Assembly (NCBI GenBank): GCA_035460165.1
Contig: DATHWW010000013.1
Span: 102,477 to 166,476, forward strand
Reading direction: 5' to 3'
Length of the DNA stretch: 64,000 nt
Origin: MM2 sp035460165
GTDB taxonomy: Bacteria; Pseudomonadota; Gammaproteobacteria; Burkholderiales; Methylophilaceae
Part shown: positions 51,159-60,915 of the stretch, in pieces
Position numbering within the stretch: position 1 is the first letter of the stretch
Layout: the number at the start of each line of letters is the position of its first letter
Notes under the pieces: model-generated
Seen by the model: the letters and a program-made list of their open reading frames with translations, nothing else
What the model was told of the DNA's origin: nothing
The model's database searches: none
Translations under genes and position numbers: made by a program

Positions 51159-53783
51159 CTAGGCCAGTTTTTCCTTCACCCAGCCAGCCACGCCAGCCAG
51201 GGCCTGCGGTAATTTTGAGGCATCGGTGCCGCCAGCCATCGCCATATCCGGTTTGCCGCCGCCTTTGCCGCCCACCTGTTGGGCAACGAAGTTCACCAGT
51301 TCGCCAGCCTTGATCTTGCCGGTCTGGTCGGCGGTGACGCCGGCGGCCAGGCTGACCTTGCCGTCGCTGACGGAGGCCAGCACGATGGCGGCGGATTTCA
51401 GCTTGTCTTTCAGCTTGTCCATGGTCTCGCGCAATGCAGTGGCATCGGCGCCATCCAGCGTCGCGGCCAATACCTTGATGCCGGCCACGTCTACGGCTTG
51501 GCCGACGAGGTCGTCGCCCTGGCTGGAGGCCAGCTTGGATTTGAGGCGCGCCAGTTCTTTTTCCAGCGCCTTGACGTTGTCCATCACCTGTGCGATCTTG
51601 GCCGGCAACTCCTGCACCGGCGCCTTGAGTTCGCTAGCGGCCTGCGCCAGCAGCGCCTGCTGCGTCTGCACCAGATTCAGCGCGCCTTCGCCGGTGGTGG
51701 CTTCCACACGGCGCACGCCGGCGGCAACGCCGGATTCGGAAATGATCTTGAACAGGCCGATGTCGCCAGTGCGGCTGACGTGGGTGCCGCCGCACAGCTC
51801 GCGGCTGGAACCGATATCCAGCACGCGCACTTCATCGCCGTATTTTTCGCCGAACAGCATCATCGCGCCGGTCTTCTGTGCGGATTCGATGTCCATCACG
51901 CGCGCTTCGGTGGCAGCATTGGCCATGATTTCGACGTTGACGAACTGCTCGACCTTGCGGATTTGTTCGTCGGTCATCGGTGCGTTATGCACGAAGTCGA
52001 AACGGGTCTTGTCGGCATCGACCAGCGAGCCCTTCTGCTGCACGTGATCGCCCAGCACCTCGCGCAGCGCCTTGTGCATCAGGTGCGTCGCGGAGTGGTT
52101 GCGCATGGTCGCGGCGCGGGCCTGGGTATCGACGCGGGCGCTGACAGGGTTGCCGACGGAAAGTTTGCCGGTCTTGAGTACGCCGTGGTGGCCGAATACG
52201 CTGGCCTGAATTTTCTGCGTGTCTTCCACCGCGAAAATGCCATTGTCGCCGCGCAGTTCGCCGCGGTCGCCGACCTGGCCGCCGGATTCGGCATAGAACG
52301 GCGTGTGGTCGAGCACGACGACGCCAATGTCGCCTTCGTTCAGTTCCATGACGGCAATGCCATCCTTGTACAGCGCCAGCACGCTGGCAGCGGCTTCCAG
52401 TTTTTCATAGCCGTGGAAGGTGGTCGGCAGCCCGTCGTATTCCAGATTGGCCGCCATCTTGAACTTGCCGGCAGCGCGCGCCTGTTCTTTCTGGCGCGCC
52501 ATCGCGGCGTCGAACGCGGCAGAATCTACCGTCACATTCCGCTCGCGGCAGATATCGGCAGTGAGATCCAGCGGGAAGCCGTAGGTGTCGTGTAGCTTGA
52601 AGGCGGTTTCGCCGTTGAATACGGTGTTGCCGGAGGCAGCCATTTCTGCCAGCTCGGTTTCCAGAATTTCCATGCCATGGGCGATGGTTTCGAAGAAACG
52701 CTCTTCTTCCTGGCGCAGCATATCCATGACGCGCCTTTCGCCGGCCTTGAGCTCCAGATAGGCTTCGCCCATTTCCGCGACCAGGTCCGGCACCATCTTA
52801 TGGAAGAATGCGGCGCGCGCGCCCAGCTTGTAGCCATGGCGGATCGCGCGGCGAATGATGCGGCGCAGCACGTAACCGCGGCCCTCGTTGCCGGGGATCA
52901 CGCCGTCGGCAATCAGGAAGGAGCAGGCGCGGATGTGGTCGGCCAACACCTTTAACGATGGGCTGTCGAGGTCGGCGCACTTTGTTTCGCGTGCGGCAGC
53001 GGTAATCAGCGTCTGGAACAGGTCGATCTCATAGTTGGCGTGCACGCCCTGCAGCACGGCCGCGATACGCTCGAGGCCCATGCCGGTATCGACCGAGGGC
53101 TTGGGCAGCGGGTGCATCACGCCGGCCTCGTCGCGGTTGAACTGCATGAACACGTTGTTCCAGATTTCGATGAAGCGATCGCCATCTTCGTCGGGCGAGC
53201 CGGGCGGGCCGCCGGGGATGTGCGCGCCGTGGTCGTAGAAGATTTCGGTGCAGGGGCCGCACGGGCCGGTGTCGCCCATCATCCAGAAGTTGTCCGAGGC
53301 GTAGCGTGCGCCCTTGTTGTCGCCGATGCGGATGATGCGCTCGGTGGGGACGCCGATTTCCTTGGCCCAGATGTCGTAGGCTTCGTCGTCTTCGGCGTAG
53401 ACCGTGACGGTCAGCTTGTCGGCGGGAATCTTGAACACAACGGTGAGCAGCTCCCAGGCGTATTTAATCGCATCACGCTTGAAGTAGTCGCCAAAGCTGA
53501 AGTTGCCCAGCATCTCGAAGAAAGTGTGGTGGCGCGCGGTGTAGCCGACGTTTTCCAGGTCGTTGTGCTTGCCGCCGGCGCGTACGCATTTCTGGCTGCT
53601 GGCGGCGCGGGTGTAAGGACGCTTGTCGAAGCCGAGGAACACGTCCTTGAATTGGTTCATCCCCGCGTTGGTGAAGAGCAGGGTGGGATCGCCCGCCGGC
53701 ACCAGCGAGCTGGACGCCACGACGGTATGCCCCTTGGAGGCGAAAAAGTCGAGAAATGCCTGTCGTATCTGTTTGCTGTTCAT
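51159..53783 (-). CDS. alaS: Alanyl-tRNA synthetase
   Basis: An 874-residue class II synthetase charging tRNA-Ala. The catalytic domain starts with MNSKQIRQAFLDFFASKGHT. The editing domain has the zinc ligands in RNHSATHLMHKAL and CGGTHVSRTGDIG, and the C-terminal C-Ala domain ends in a Gly-rich segment (GGKGGGKPDMAMAGG). Length and motifs are complete. It lies between recX and lysC on the same strand. Confidence 0.98.
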   Translation of the reverse strand: MNSKQIRQAFLDFFASKGHTVVASSSLVPAGDPTLLFTNAGMNQFKDVFLGFDKRPYTRAASSQKCVRAGGKHNDLENVGYTARHHTFFEMLGNFSFGDYFKRDAIKYAWELLTVVFKIPADKLTVTVYAEDDEAYDIWAKEIGVPTERIIRIGDNKGARYASDNFWMMGDTGPCGPCTEIFYDHGAHIPGGPPGSPDEDGDRFIEIWNNVFMQFNRDEAGVMHPLPKPSVDTGMGLERIAAVLQGVHANYEIDLFQTLITAAARETKCADLDSPSLKVLADHIRACSFLIADGVIPGNEGRGYVLRRIIRRAIRHGYKLGARAAFFHKMVPDLVAEMGEAYLELKAGERRVMDMLRQEEERFFETIAHGMEILETELAEMAASGNTVFNGETAFKLHDTYGFPLDLTADICRERNVTVDSAAFDAAMARQKEQARAAGKFKMAANLEYDGLPTTFHGYEKLEAAASVLALYKDGIAVMELNEGDIGVVVLDHTPFYAESGGQVGDRGELRGDNGIFAVEDTQKIQASVFGHHGVLKTGKLSVGNPVSARVDTQARAATMRNHSATHLMHKALREVLGDHVQQKGSLVDADKTRFDFVHNAPMTDEQIRKVEQFVNVEIMANAATEARVMDIESAQKTGAMMLFGEKYGDEVRVLDIGSSRELCGGTHVSRTGDIGLFKIISESGVAAGVRRVEATTGEGALNLVQTQQALLAQAASELKAPVQELPAKIAQVMDNVKALEKELARLKSKLASSQGDDLVGQAVDVAGIKVLAATLDGADATALRETMDKLKDKLKSAAIVLASVSDGKVSLAAGVTADQTGKIKAGELVNFVAQQVGGKGGGKPDMAMAGGTDASKLPQALAGVAGWVKEKLA

Positions 53784-53825
53784 CTGTGTCTTTACTGTTG
53801 CGCAGGCGTTATCGCCTGCAAAGTC

Positions 53826-54255
53826 TTACTCGTCATCCGGTGCGCCGCGCAGCACGCTCTTGATCGTGTCCATGCCGAAGCCCCGGCTTTGCAGGAATCT
53901 CGCCTGCTTCGCCCAGTCCTCGCGGCTTTCCGGCTGTGCGCCGAATTTCTTGCGCCATAAATTGCGAGCGGTTTCCAGCTCTTCACTTCGTACTTCTTTT
54001 ACCGCTTTATCGACAAGCTCTTCGGCAACGCCTTGCGCGCGCAATTCGTGCGCCACTTTCAGGCTGCCGTATTTGCCCTTGCGCGCGTGCACCATTTGGT
54101 CGACATAGCGCGCATCGGAAAGCCAGCCGCGCTTGCTGAACTCGTCCAGGAGTCCGTCGAGGTCTTCTTCCCCGGCGTAGGGCAGCAGCTTGCGATGCAA
54201 CTCCTGACGCGAGTACTCGCGCCGGGTGAGATAACCCAGCGCGCGTTCGCGCAGA

Positions 54256-54275
<20 letters not shown>
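53826..54275 (-). CDS. recX: Regulatory protein RecX
   Basis: A 149-residue helical protein that inhibits RecA filament growth. It has the three-repeat RecX fold: ALGYLTRREYSRQELHRKL, LDEFSKRGWLSDARYVDQMV and VAHELRAQGVAEELVDKAV. Its start overlaps the recA end by 20 bp, so the two are translationally coupled in the common recA-recX order. Confidence 0.94.
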
Positions 54276-55290
<1,015 letters not shown>

Positions 55291-55315
55291 ATCGAATCCT
55301 CTGCTCTGAAAAATC

Positions 55316-55336
55316 CTGAATTATTTCATAAATCAG
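55316..55336. promoter_or_regulatory. Palindrome in the recA promoter region
   Basis: CTGAATTAT (55316-55324), TTC, ATAAATCAG (55328-55336). The 9-bp arms match at 8 positions. It is 26-46 bp before the recA ATG, where an SOS operator would be expected. The ends CTGA/TCAG differ from the usual CTGT/ACAG. Confidence 0.45.
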
Positions 55337-55381
55337 CAGGTAAGGTAAGGACGGAAAGTCCTTTGAAATGGGATTTAACGC

Positions 55382-56161
55382 CTAAGCCCGCTGCCTTGCG
55401 ATTGCCAGCTGTATCCGCCGTTCGGCGATGGACTGCGCCAGTTGTCGCGCCAGGTCGCCGAGCGGGTCGCCGCCCATGACTTCGGCGGTTTCTATGGTCT
55501 TCTTGAGTTTGAACGTACTGGTTTGCTGCTGCGCTTTCAGCTCGCGCTGCGCTTCGCCGAGGCGACGGCGCAACTGCGCGATGCGGCGTATGGTTTTTAC
55601 GATGCGCGAAGCCACGTCTTCGCCTTCGATGGCTTCCGGGTCGTGCCCGAACTCCAGGATCAATTTCTCGATGGCGCGCATGTCGCCGCGTTCGTAAGCG
55701 CGGTTGGCGCGCGACATCAGCTCCGTGCGGCGCAGGCGCTCGGATTCGGTCGTGGCGCGGTCGGGATGCATCAGCCGGGTGGCCTTGCGATAAAGCTGCT
55801 TCAGCTCCGCGGAGGTGTCGGGCGGCGGTTCCGGTCGCGCCCGGACCAGCCCGGCTTCCTCTGCGGATTTCTCCGCGCGGGCCTGCGCGGTTTGGGCCTG
55901 GGTCTGGGCGATGGGGTCGCCGGGCGCACGCAGCATACGTTCGTAAGCGAGCTGTGCGTCCAGCTCGTCCAACTCGGCATACAGACGGCCGACGGCTTCG
56001 TAATAACGGTGCCGGAAGCGCTCGGTGTCGGTCTTGGCGACTTCCAGCGCCAGTTCGGCTTGGGCGACCTGCTCTTCGAGCTCGTCCTGCTCCGCGGCCA
56101 GGCGCTGAAGCTCCTGCTCCTCGGGCAGTGCCAATAGATATTCGCTGGATTCAGTAGCCAT
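55382..56161 (-). CDS. J-domain protein with N-terminal coiled coil
   Basis: A 259-residue protein. Residues 5-90 form a Glu/Ala/Leu-rich coiled coil. About 120-165 is a J-like domain (ELKQLYRKATRLMHPDRATT with HPD, then MSRANRAYERGD). The C-terminus is again helical (RRIAQLRRRLGEAQRELKAQ). The HPD suggests that it stimulates a DnaK-type Hsp70. The ATG at 56161 overlaps the end of the Sel1-repeat gene; the longer frame to 56356 is a shadow. The client is unknown, but the coupled Sel1 protein is a natural candidate partner. Confidence 0.8.
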   Translation of the reverse strand: MATESSEYLLALPEEQELQRLAAEQDELEEQVAQAELALEVAKTDTERFRHRYYEAVGRLYAELDELDAQLAYERMLRAPGDPIAQTQAQTAQARAEKSAEEAGLVRARPEPPPDTSAELKQLYRKATRLMHPDRATTESERLRRTELMSRANRAYERGDMRAIEKLILEFGHDPEAIEGEDVASRIVKTIRRIAQLRRRLGEAQRELKAQQQTSTFKLKKTIETAEVMGGDPLGDLARQLAQSIAERRIQLAIARQRA

Positions 56162-57248
56162 CGTATTCCAGCATCTGGCCGAGTTGCCATTGCGCTTCGG
56201 CGTGGCCTTGCTTCGCGGCCTTGCGGTACCAGAAGGCCGCGGCGTCGCCATCCTGCGGCACGCCGTTGCCTTCTTCGTACATCGTGCCCAGCTTGAACAG
56301 TCCTTCCTTGTCATCCTGCGCGGCGGCGTGTCCGTACCAGTGCAAGGCTTCCTCAAAGCGTCCGTTCATGCGGTAGAAATCGCCCAGCCAGCATTGCAGG
56401 AAAGGGCCGCCTTGCGCGGCGGCGCGCCCCATCCACTCCAGCGCTTCTTCGTTGCGGCTGGCGTCGCCATCGCAATCGTAAATGCACAGGCCCAGCGCCC
56501 ACAGCGCGCGCCGGTCGCCCAGTTCGGCCGCCTTGCGATACCAGGCTTCGGCCTGCTGGAAATCCTGCGCAACGCCGTGGCCGTTTTTATACATATCGCC
56601 CAGGTCGCAGCAACGCTCTACATCGGCGTCGGTCTGCCGGGCGAGGCTCCATTCGAAAGCCAGCTGCGCCAAGTGCTGCGATTGGGCAAGGTCTTCATCG
56701 CCCCTGCGTCCGGCGCGTATCAGTACCGAGAGCGGGTAATAGGCCTGCTCGTACTGCTCGTCTGCCAGTTGACGGAACGTAGCCAGGGCCGTGGCGATGG
56801 CCGGATTGCCCAACTGCCAGTTGCCGAACGCCGTTTCGCGGTCGAATACCGCACGTGCCAGGCGGTAACGCTCGTCCTGTCGAACACGGTCGGAACTGTT
56901 GGCGAGATTGGATGGTTTTCTTCTCTGTTGCTGGTGTTGCCCGCGCTGGGTGAACTCGGCTTCGCATTCCTTGGTGAAACGGATTGCGTAGGGTTTTACG
57001 CCGTCGCCGAATTTCTCGATCACATCCCGGAAAAAGATTCTGACGAAATCGTTGTAGGCCAGATTCCGCAGCAGTAGCGGCCGGGCGATTTCAAGGAATT
57101 GGGGCCGGGCTTTGCGGTAGACCTCGTCATCGAAGGCTTCCCGGTTAGCGCGCAGTGCCGCCAGTCCGCGCTCGATCAAACTATCGTCATCCGACGGCAG
57201 CGCCAGGTCGTGGCGAAGGGAGGTTCTGGCGGGAAGCTGTTCGTACAT
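56151..57248 (-). CDS. Sel1-repeat (TPR-like) protein
   Basis: A 365-residue cytoplasmic-type protein. The N-terminal half (1-190) is helical and unassigned. The C-terminal half has at least four Sel1 repeats of about 36 residues, such as GDMYKNGHGVAQDFQQAEAW, WLGDFYRMNGRFEEALHWYG and GTMYEEGNGVPQDGDAAAFW. Sel1 repeats mediate protein-protein contacts. Its last 11 bp overlap the start of a J-domain gene, so the two are probably made together. The start ATG has no clear ribosome binding site. Confidence 0.85.
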   Translation of the reverse strand: MYEQLPARTSLRHDLALPSDDDSLIERGLAALRANREAFDDEVYRKARPQFLEIARPLLLRNLAYNDFVRIFFRDVIEKFGDGVKPYAIRFTKECEAEFTQRGQHQQQRRKPSNLANSSDRVRQDERYRLARAVFDRETAFGNWQLGNPAIATALATFRQLADEQYEQAYYPLSVLIRAGRRGDEDLAQSQHLAQLAFEWSLARQTDADVERCCDLGDMYKNGHGVAQDFQQAEAWYRKAAELGDRRALWALGLCIYDCDGDASRNEEALEWMGRAAAQGGPFLQCWLGDFYRMNGRFEEALHWYGHAAAQDDKEGLFKLGTMYEEGNGVPQDGDAAAFWYRKAAKQGHAEAQWQLGQMLEYDGY

Positions 57249-57345
57249 CGGTCAGGGCCGCAAGCAGAAACGGACTTGTGAAAAGAGGAAGGCTAAATTC
57301 GAGCGCTGCATGACGTCGATTTTACAGGCGAGGCGGGGAGAGCGG

Positions 57346-57843
57346 TCAAGTCAATCCATTGGCCAGCCTGAGTAGCCCTTTGAATAGGGTTTCCACCGAC
57401 TGGCGACGTATCGCATCGCGATCGCCCGGGAAATGATGCGTTTCGCTATGCAGCGATCCGTCCGGTCCGGCCCAGGCGAAACAGACCATGCCAACCGGTT
57501 TGTCCGGTGTGCCGCCGTCCGGCCCGGCAACGCCGGTGATGGCGCCGGTGAGTTGCGTATGGCTGTGGTCTAGCGCACCCTTCGCCATTTCGCGCGCAGT
57601 TTCTTCGCTGACAGCGCCGCAATGCTCCAGGGTTTCCGGGCTGACGTCGAGCTGCTCGATCTTGGCGCTATTGCTGTAAGTGACGAAGCCCCGCTCGAAG
57701 CAGGACGAACTGCCGGGAATGGCGGTGATGTATTGCGATGCCATGCCGCCGGTGCAAGATTCGGCAAGCGCCATCGTCCAGCCGCGCTGGGTGAGCGTGG
57801 TGCCGAGCTGGGTCGCGAGGGTTACCAGTGGATCGTCAGCCAT
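57346..57843 (-). CDS. pncC: Nicotinamide-nucleotide amidohydrolase PncC (CinA C-terminal type)
   Basis: A 165-residue deamidase of the pyridine nucleotide cycle, converting NMN to nicotinate mononucleotide. It has the catalytic LAESCTGGMASQYITAIPGS, FVTYSNSAKIEQLDV and GVAGPDGGTPDKPVGMVCFA. It corresponds to the stand-alone C-terminal domain of CinA. The ATG at 57843 overlaps pgpA by 22 bp; the extension upstream is antisense-like sequence inside pgpA. Confidence 0.93.
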   Translation of the reverse strand: MADDPLVTLATQLGTTLTQRGWTMALAESCTGGMASQYITAIPGSSSCFERGFVTYSNSAKIEQLDVSPETLEHCGAVSEETAREMAKGALDHSHTQLTGAITGVAGPDGGTPDKPVGMVCFAWAGPDGSLHSETHHFPGDRDAIRRQSVETLFKGLLRLANGLT

Positions 57844-58310
57844 TGCAGTGCATACAGTGTCAGGATGGCGTAAACCGCCGCCAGCAGGTCGTCGAACATC
57901 ACGCCGAATCCGCCTTTCAGACGGGTATCGCATAGACGGATGGGGAACGGTTTCCAGATATCGAACAGCCGGAACAGCACAAAGGCGGCCAGCCACCAGA
58001 GCAAAGTGCGCGGCGTAAATACAAGCACCAGTAGCATTGCGACGATTTCATCCCAGACGATGCCGCCGTGGTCTTCCACGCCTAGCGTCTGGCTGGTTTT
58101 GGTGCAGATGGGGATGCCAATCACAAAAAGAAGGGCGATCAACGGCAGATGGGATACTGTTGGCAATGCCATCATCACGTAAAAAAGCGGGAAGGCAACG
58201 ATTGTGCCGAACGTGCCGGGCGCAACGCGCGCAAGCCCGCTGCCAAAGCCCAATGCCAGCAAATGAGCCGGATGCTGCAGCAGGAAGCGGCGATCAGGCA
58301 AAGTGGTCAT
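57822..58310 (-). CDS. pgpA: Phosphatidylglycerophosphatase A
   Basis: A 162-residue membrane enzyme that dephosphorylates phosphatidylglycerophosphate to phosphatidylglycerol. It shows GFGSGLARVAPGTFGTIVAF, GVEDHGGIVWDEIVAMLLVL and KGGFGVMFDDLLAAVYAIL, with three or four hydrophobic helices. The ATG at 58310 has GGGAGG upstream and overlaps thiL by 17 bp. The mog-thiL-pgpA-pncC order forms one overlapping operon. Confidence 0.95.
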   Translation of the reverse strand: MTTLPDRRFLLQHPAHLLALGFGSGLARVAPGTFGTIVAFPLFYVMMALPTVSHLPLIALLFVIGIPICTKTSQTLGVEDHGGIVWDEIVAMLLVLVFTPRTLLWWLAAFVLFRLFDIWKPFPIRLCDTRLKGGFGVMFDDLLAAVYAILTLYALQWLTIHW

Positions 58311-59250
58311 AGCCGCCTCCCGGTTTGGACATGACTTGCCCGGCTGCATCGAGTAACTGCAATCCTGAATCGGCGGTGATTTTTCCTATGCGACTCAACT
58401 TCAGCCCCAGCCCGTCTTCCAGCGCCTTGATGTCGTCATGTCTGGCGCGCGGAGCGGTGAAGCACAGTTCATAATCGTCGCCGCCAGAAAGCAGGCAACG
58501 TTGCGCCCATGCTTCGGCAAGATGCGATTCCAGCACCGGATGCGCCGGCAGTGCATCGAAGCAGAGTTCGGCGCCGGTATTGGAGCTTTTGAGAATATGG
58601 CCGAGGTCGCCCAGCAGGCCGTCGGAGATATCCAGAGCGCTGTTCGCGATACCGCGTAATGCCATCCCGAGCGCAACGCGCGGCTGCGGTGTATCGAGCA
58701 GCCGGCGGCAAGAGGCAAGGTCATCTTCGTCGAGTGCTATTTTGCCTTGCAGTGCAGTCAGCGCAAGCGCCGCGCCGCCCAGCGTACCGGAAATCCAGAT
58801 ATCGTCGTCAGGTTGCGCGCCATTGCGACGCAAGGCCTGCCCGCGCGGAGTCTCGCCAAGGATGGTGACCGAAAAATTGAGGGGGCCGCGTGTAGTGTCG
58901 CCGCCAACGAGGTCGATGTCGAATTCTTTGGCACAGGCGAAAAAGCCGCTGGCAAAGGCGGAAAGCCAGGGTTCATCGGCGTGCGGCAGCGCGATGGCCA
59001 GCGTAGCCCAGCGCGGTTGGGCCCCCATCGCGGCCATGTCCGAAGCATTCACGGCCAAGGTTTTCCAGCCGAGCTTGCGCGGATCGGCGTCGGGAAAGAA
59101 GTGCGTGCCTGAAACCAGCATGTCGGTGGATACCGCCAGTTCCATGTCCGGGCCGATCGCCAGCAGCGCGGCATCGTCGCCGACGCCCAGCACCGCTTGC
59201 GGCGTGGGTTTGGTGAAAAAGCGTTCGATCAGGTTGAATTCAGAAGTCAT
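58294..59250 (-). CDS. thiL: Thiamine-monophosphate kinase
   Basis: A 318-residue enzyme of the PurM/ThiL fold making thiamine diphosphate from thiamine monophosphate. It has AVLGVGDDAALL, AVSTDMLVSGTHFFPDADPR, VNASDMAAMGAQPRW, GGDTTRGPL, ALDISDGLLGDLGHIL and GGDDYELCF. Its ATG overlaps the mog stop by 4 bp. The length is normal. Confidence 0.97.
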   Translation of the reverse strand: MTSEFNLIERFFTKPTPQAVLGVGDDAALLAIGPDMELAVSTDMLVSGTHFFPDADPRKLGWKTLAVNASDMAAMGAQPRWATLAIALPHADEPWLSAFASGFFACAKEFDIDLVGGDTTRGPLNFSVTILGETPRGQALRRNGAQPDDDIWISGTLGGAALALTALQGKIALDEDDLASCRRLLDTPQPRVALGMALRGIANSALDISDGLLGDLGHILKSSNTGAELCFDALPAHPVLESHLAEAWAQRCLLSGGDDYELCFTAPRARHDDIKALEDGLGLKLSRIGKITADSGLQLLDAAGQVMSKPGGGYDHFA

Positions 59251-59837
59251 GCCTGCGGTTTTTGAGCGGATTTCGGTCGGAATGCCTTAACCATGGTCTC
59301 GTTAGTTTCGATATACGGAGCGCCGATCAGGTCCAAACAGTAAGGCACTGCTGCGAAAATGCCATGTACCAGTTGTTTGCCGTCGGCATCCTTCAATCCT
59401 TCCAGAGTTTCGCGTATGGATTTCGGCTGGCCGGGGAGGTTGATGATCAGGCTTTGCTTGCGGATGACGGCGACTTGTCGCGACAGGATGGCGGTCGGCA
59501 CGAATTGCAGGCTGATCTGGCGCATCTGCTCCCCAAAGCCGGGCATCACCTTGTCGGCGACGGCCAGCGTTGCCTCCGGCGTGACGTCGCGCAAGGCCGG
59601 GCCGGTGCCGCCGGTGGTCAATACCAGCGAACACTCCTCTTGGTCTACCAGGTCGCACAGCGTGGCCTCGATTTCATCATGCTCGTCGGGGATGATGCGC
59701 GCGACGTGCTCCCATGGGGTTTCGAGCGCCAATCCCAGCCATTCTTTCAACGCGGGAATGCCTTGGTCCTGGTAAACGCCGGACGACGCGCGATCGCTGA
59801 TGGATACCAGTCCGATCTTGATGAATTTTTCCGTCAT
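59247..59837 (-). CDS. mog: Molybdopterin adenylyltransferase Mog
   Basis: A 196-residue MogA-type enzyme that adenylylates molybdopterin before molybdenum insertion. It starts KIGLVSISDRASSGVYQDQG. It has the nucleotide/pterin site LTTGGTGPALRDVTPEATL, MPGFGEQMRQISLQFVPTAI and INLPGQPKSIRETLEGL. The start is ATG 59837 or GTG 59849; neither has a clear ribosome binding site. It is first in the mog-thiL-pgpA-pncC operon and indicates molybdenum cofactor use. Confidence 0.94.
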   Translation of the reverse strand: MTEKFIKIGLVSISDRASSGVYQDQGIPALKEWLGLALETPWEHVARIIPDEHDEIEATLCDLVDQEECSLVLTTGGTGPALRDVTPEATLAVADKVMPGFGEQMRQISLQFVPTAILSRQVAVIRKQSLIINLPGQPKSIRETLEGLKDADGKQLVHGIFAAVPYCLDLIGAPYIETNETMVKAFRPKSAQKPQA

Positions 59838-59914
59838 GGATGCTGTCACAGAGGCTGCGTTAAGGAAGATTTATCATACCATTCAGATCCCGGATGCCGA
59901 AAAAGGAAAAGCTC

Positions 59915-60649
59915 ATGCGCCGCGTCTTCCCTTTATTGTTTACCGTGCTGTTGACCGTATACGCTTCGGCAAGCCATGCGGAGTTGCAAGACGAGCCGGC
60001 ATTGAATCCCTATACCAAGAATTATAAAACCCGCATGGCGGCGCCCAAGGCGGAGCCTACGGGTGAGCCCAAGATATTTCGTGGGCAGGATCGTGTCACG
60101 GATTATCAAACTTTGCTGGAAGATGGCTACGACTTGCTGGGCTATTCCTCATTCGAAGCCGCCGACGTGCCACCCGAACAGTTGACCGAGCAGGCGCGGA
60201 AGGTCAATGCCGATCTGGCGCTGGTATATACCACCCGGTCGGGCGAAACTCCTGCCAGCGTCAAGCTGGACCAAGCCAGGGAGAAGCTGAACAAGCCGAA
60301 CGATGAGACCGAGGAAACGGCTAAATCGGCGAACAACACGTTTTACAATTATTTCGCTTCCTTTTGGACCAAGCTGCCGCCGCCGCTGCTGGGGGTACAT
60401 GTCAAGCAGGGGCAGGAAGAGGGCGTCCCGGCAAAGGGGCTGGAGGTGGTAGCCGTGATCAAGGGCTCGCCGGCAGCTGCGGCCGGACTGCAGAAGGGTG
60501 ACACCCTGCTGCGCCTGGGCGAAATGCAGCTCGACAAGCCTGAGCTGCTATCCCAGGCAGCGCAGCGCTATGCCGGCCAGAAAACCGATGTGGTTTTTAC
60601 CCGCTTGGGTGCCGAGCAGCATCTGGCGGTCACGCTGAATGCGCATTAG
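59915..60649 (+). CDS. Exported PDZ-domain protein
   Basis: A 244-residue protein with a signal peptide (VFPLLFTVLLTVYASASHA, cleavage near residue 22). An N-terminal region with DYQTLLEDGYDLLGYSSFEA may sense or bind a ligand. A C-terminal PDZ domain (about 165-240) has LLGVHVKQG, IKGSPAAAAGLQKGDTLLRL and VVFTRLGAEQHLAVTL. There is no protease domain, so it is an adaptor-type periplasmic protein; the partner is unknown. The ATG at 59915 has AAGGAAA upstream. The last G of its TAG stop is the first base of the MITE-like element. Confidence 0.82.
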   Translation: MRRVFPLLFTVLLTVYASASHAELQDEPALNPYTKNYKTRMAAPKAEPTGEPKIFRGQDRVTDYQTLLEDGYDLLGYSSFEAADVPPEQLTEQARKVNADLALVYTTRSGETPASVKLDQAREKLNKPNDETEETAKSANNTFYNYFASFWTKLPPPLLGVHVKQGQEEGVPAKGLEVVAVIKGSPAAAAGLQKGDTLLRLGEMQLDKPELLSQAAQRYAGQKTDVVFTRLGAEQHLAVTLNAH

Positions 60650-60915
60650 AGCCCGTTTCAATCGAATCCATCCCTCGCGTTGATTCCGGGCTTGGATGGA
60701 TGCAAGGCGCACCGCGCAGCCAATGGTTATTCCATTGGCGAGTGGTGCAACGCCGCAGACGCCGGGCCCGGACTCAACCCGTAGGGCCGTTAGTCTGCGG
60801 GCGCATTGCCGCGTTGCGGGCTGCTTGTGGAGAATGACTACACCGCGCAGCCCACGCCTTGCACTGCATCCCGCAGACTAACGTCGCGGGGGATGGATTC
60901 AATTGAAACGGGCTC
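60649..60915. mobile_element. MITE-like element with 26-bp TIRs and nested hairpins
   Basis: A 267-bp non-coding element. The arms 60649-60674 and 60890-60915 are inverted repeats with 25 of 26 matches (outer end GAGCCCGTTTCAAT). TTA flanks both ends (60646-60648 and 60916-60918), consistent with a target duplication. Inside are two stem modules. The first pairs 60679-60691 with 60766-60778 and encloses the perfect hairpin CCAATGG-TTATT-CCATTGG (60720-60738). The second pairs CGTTAGTCTGCGGG (60788-60801) with its exact complement at 60870-60883 and encloses GGGCTGC/GCAGCCC (60818-60824, 60847-60853). It has no open frame. It fills the whole gap between two convergent genes, whose stop codons lie in the TTA flanks. 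Confidence 0.8.

Noticed and set aside
51279..52595. 438-codon plus-strand frame inside alaS
   Set aside because: AlaS is full length on the opposite strand. The frame has no start context or domain.
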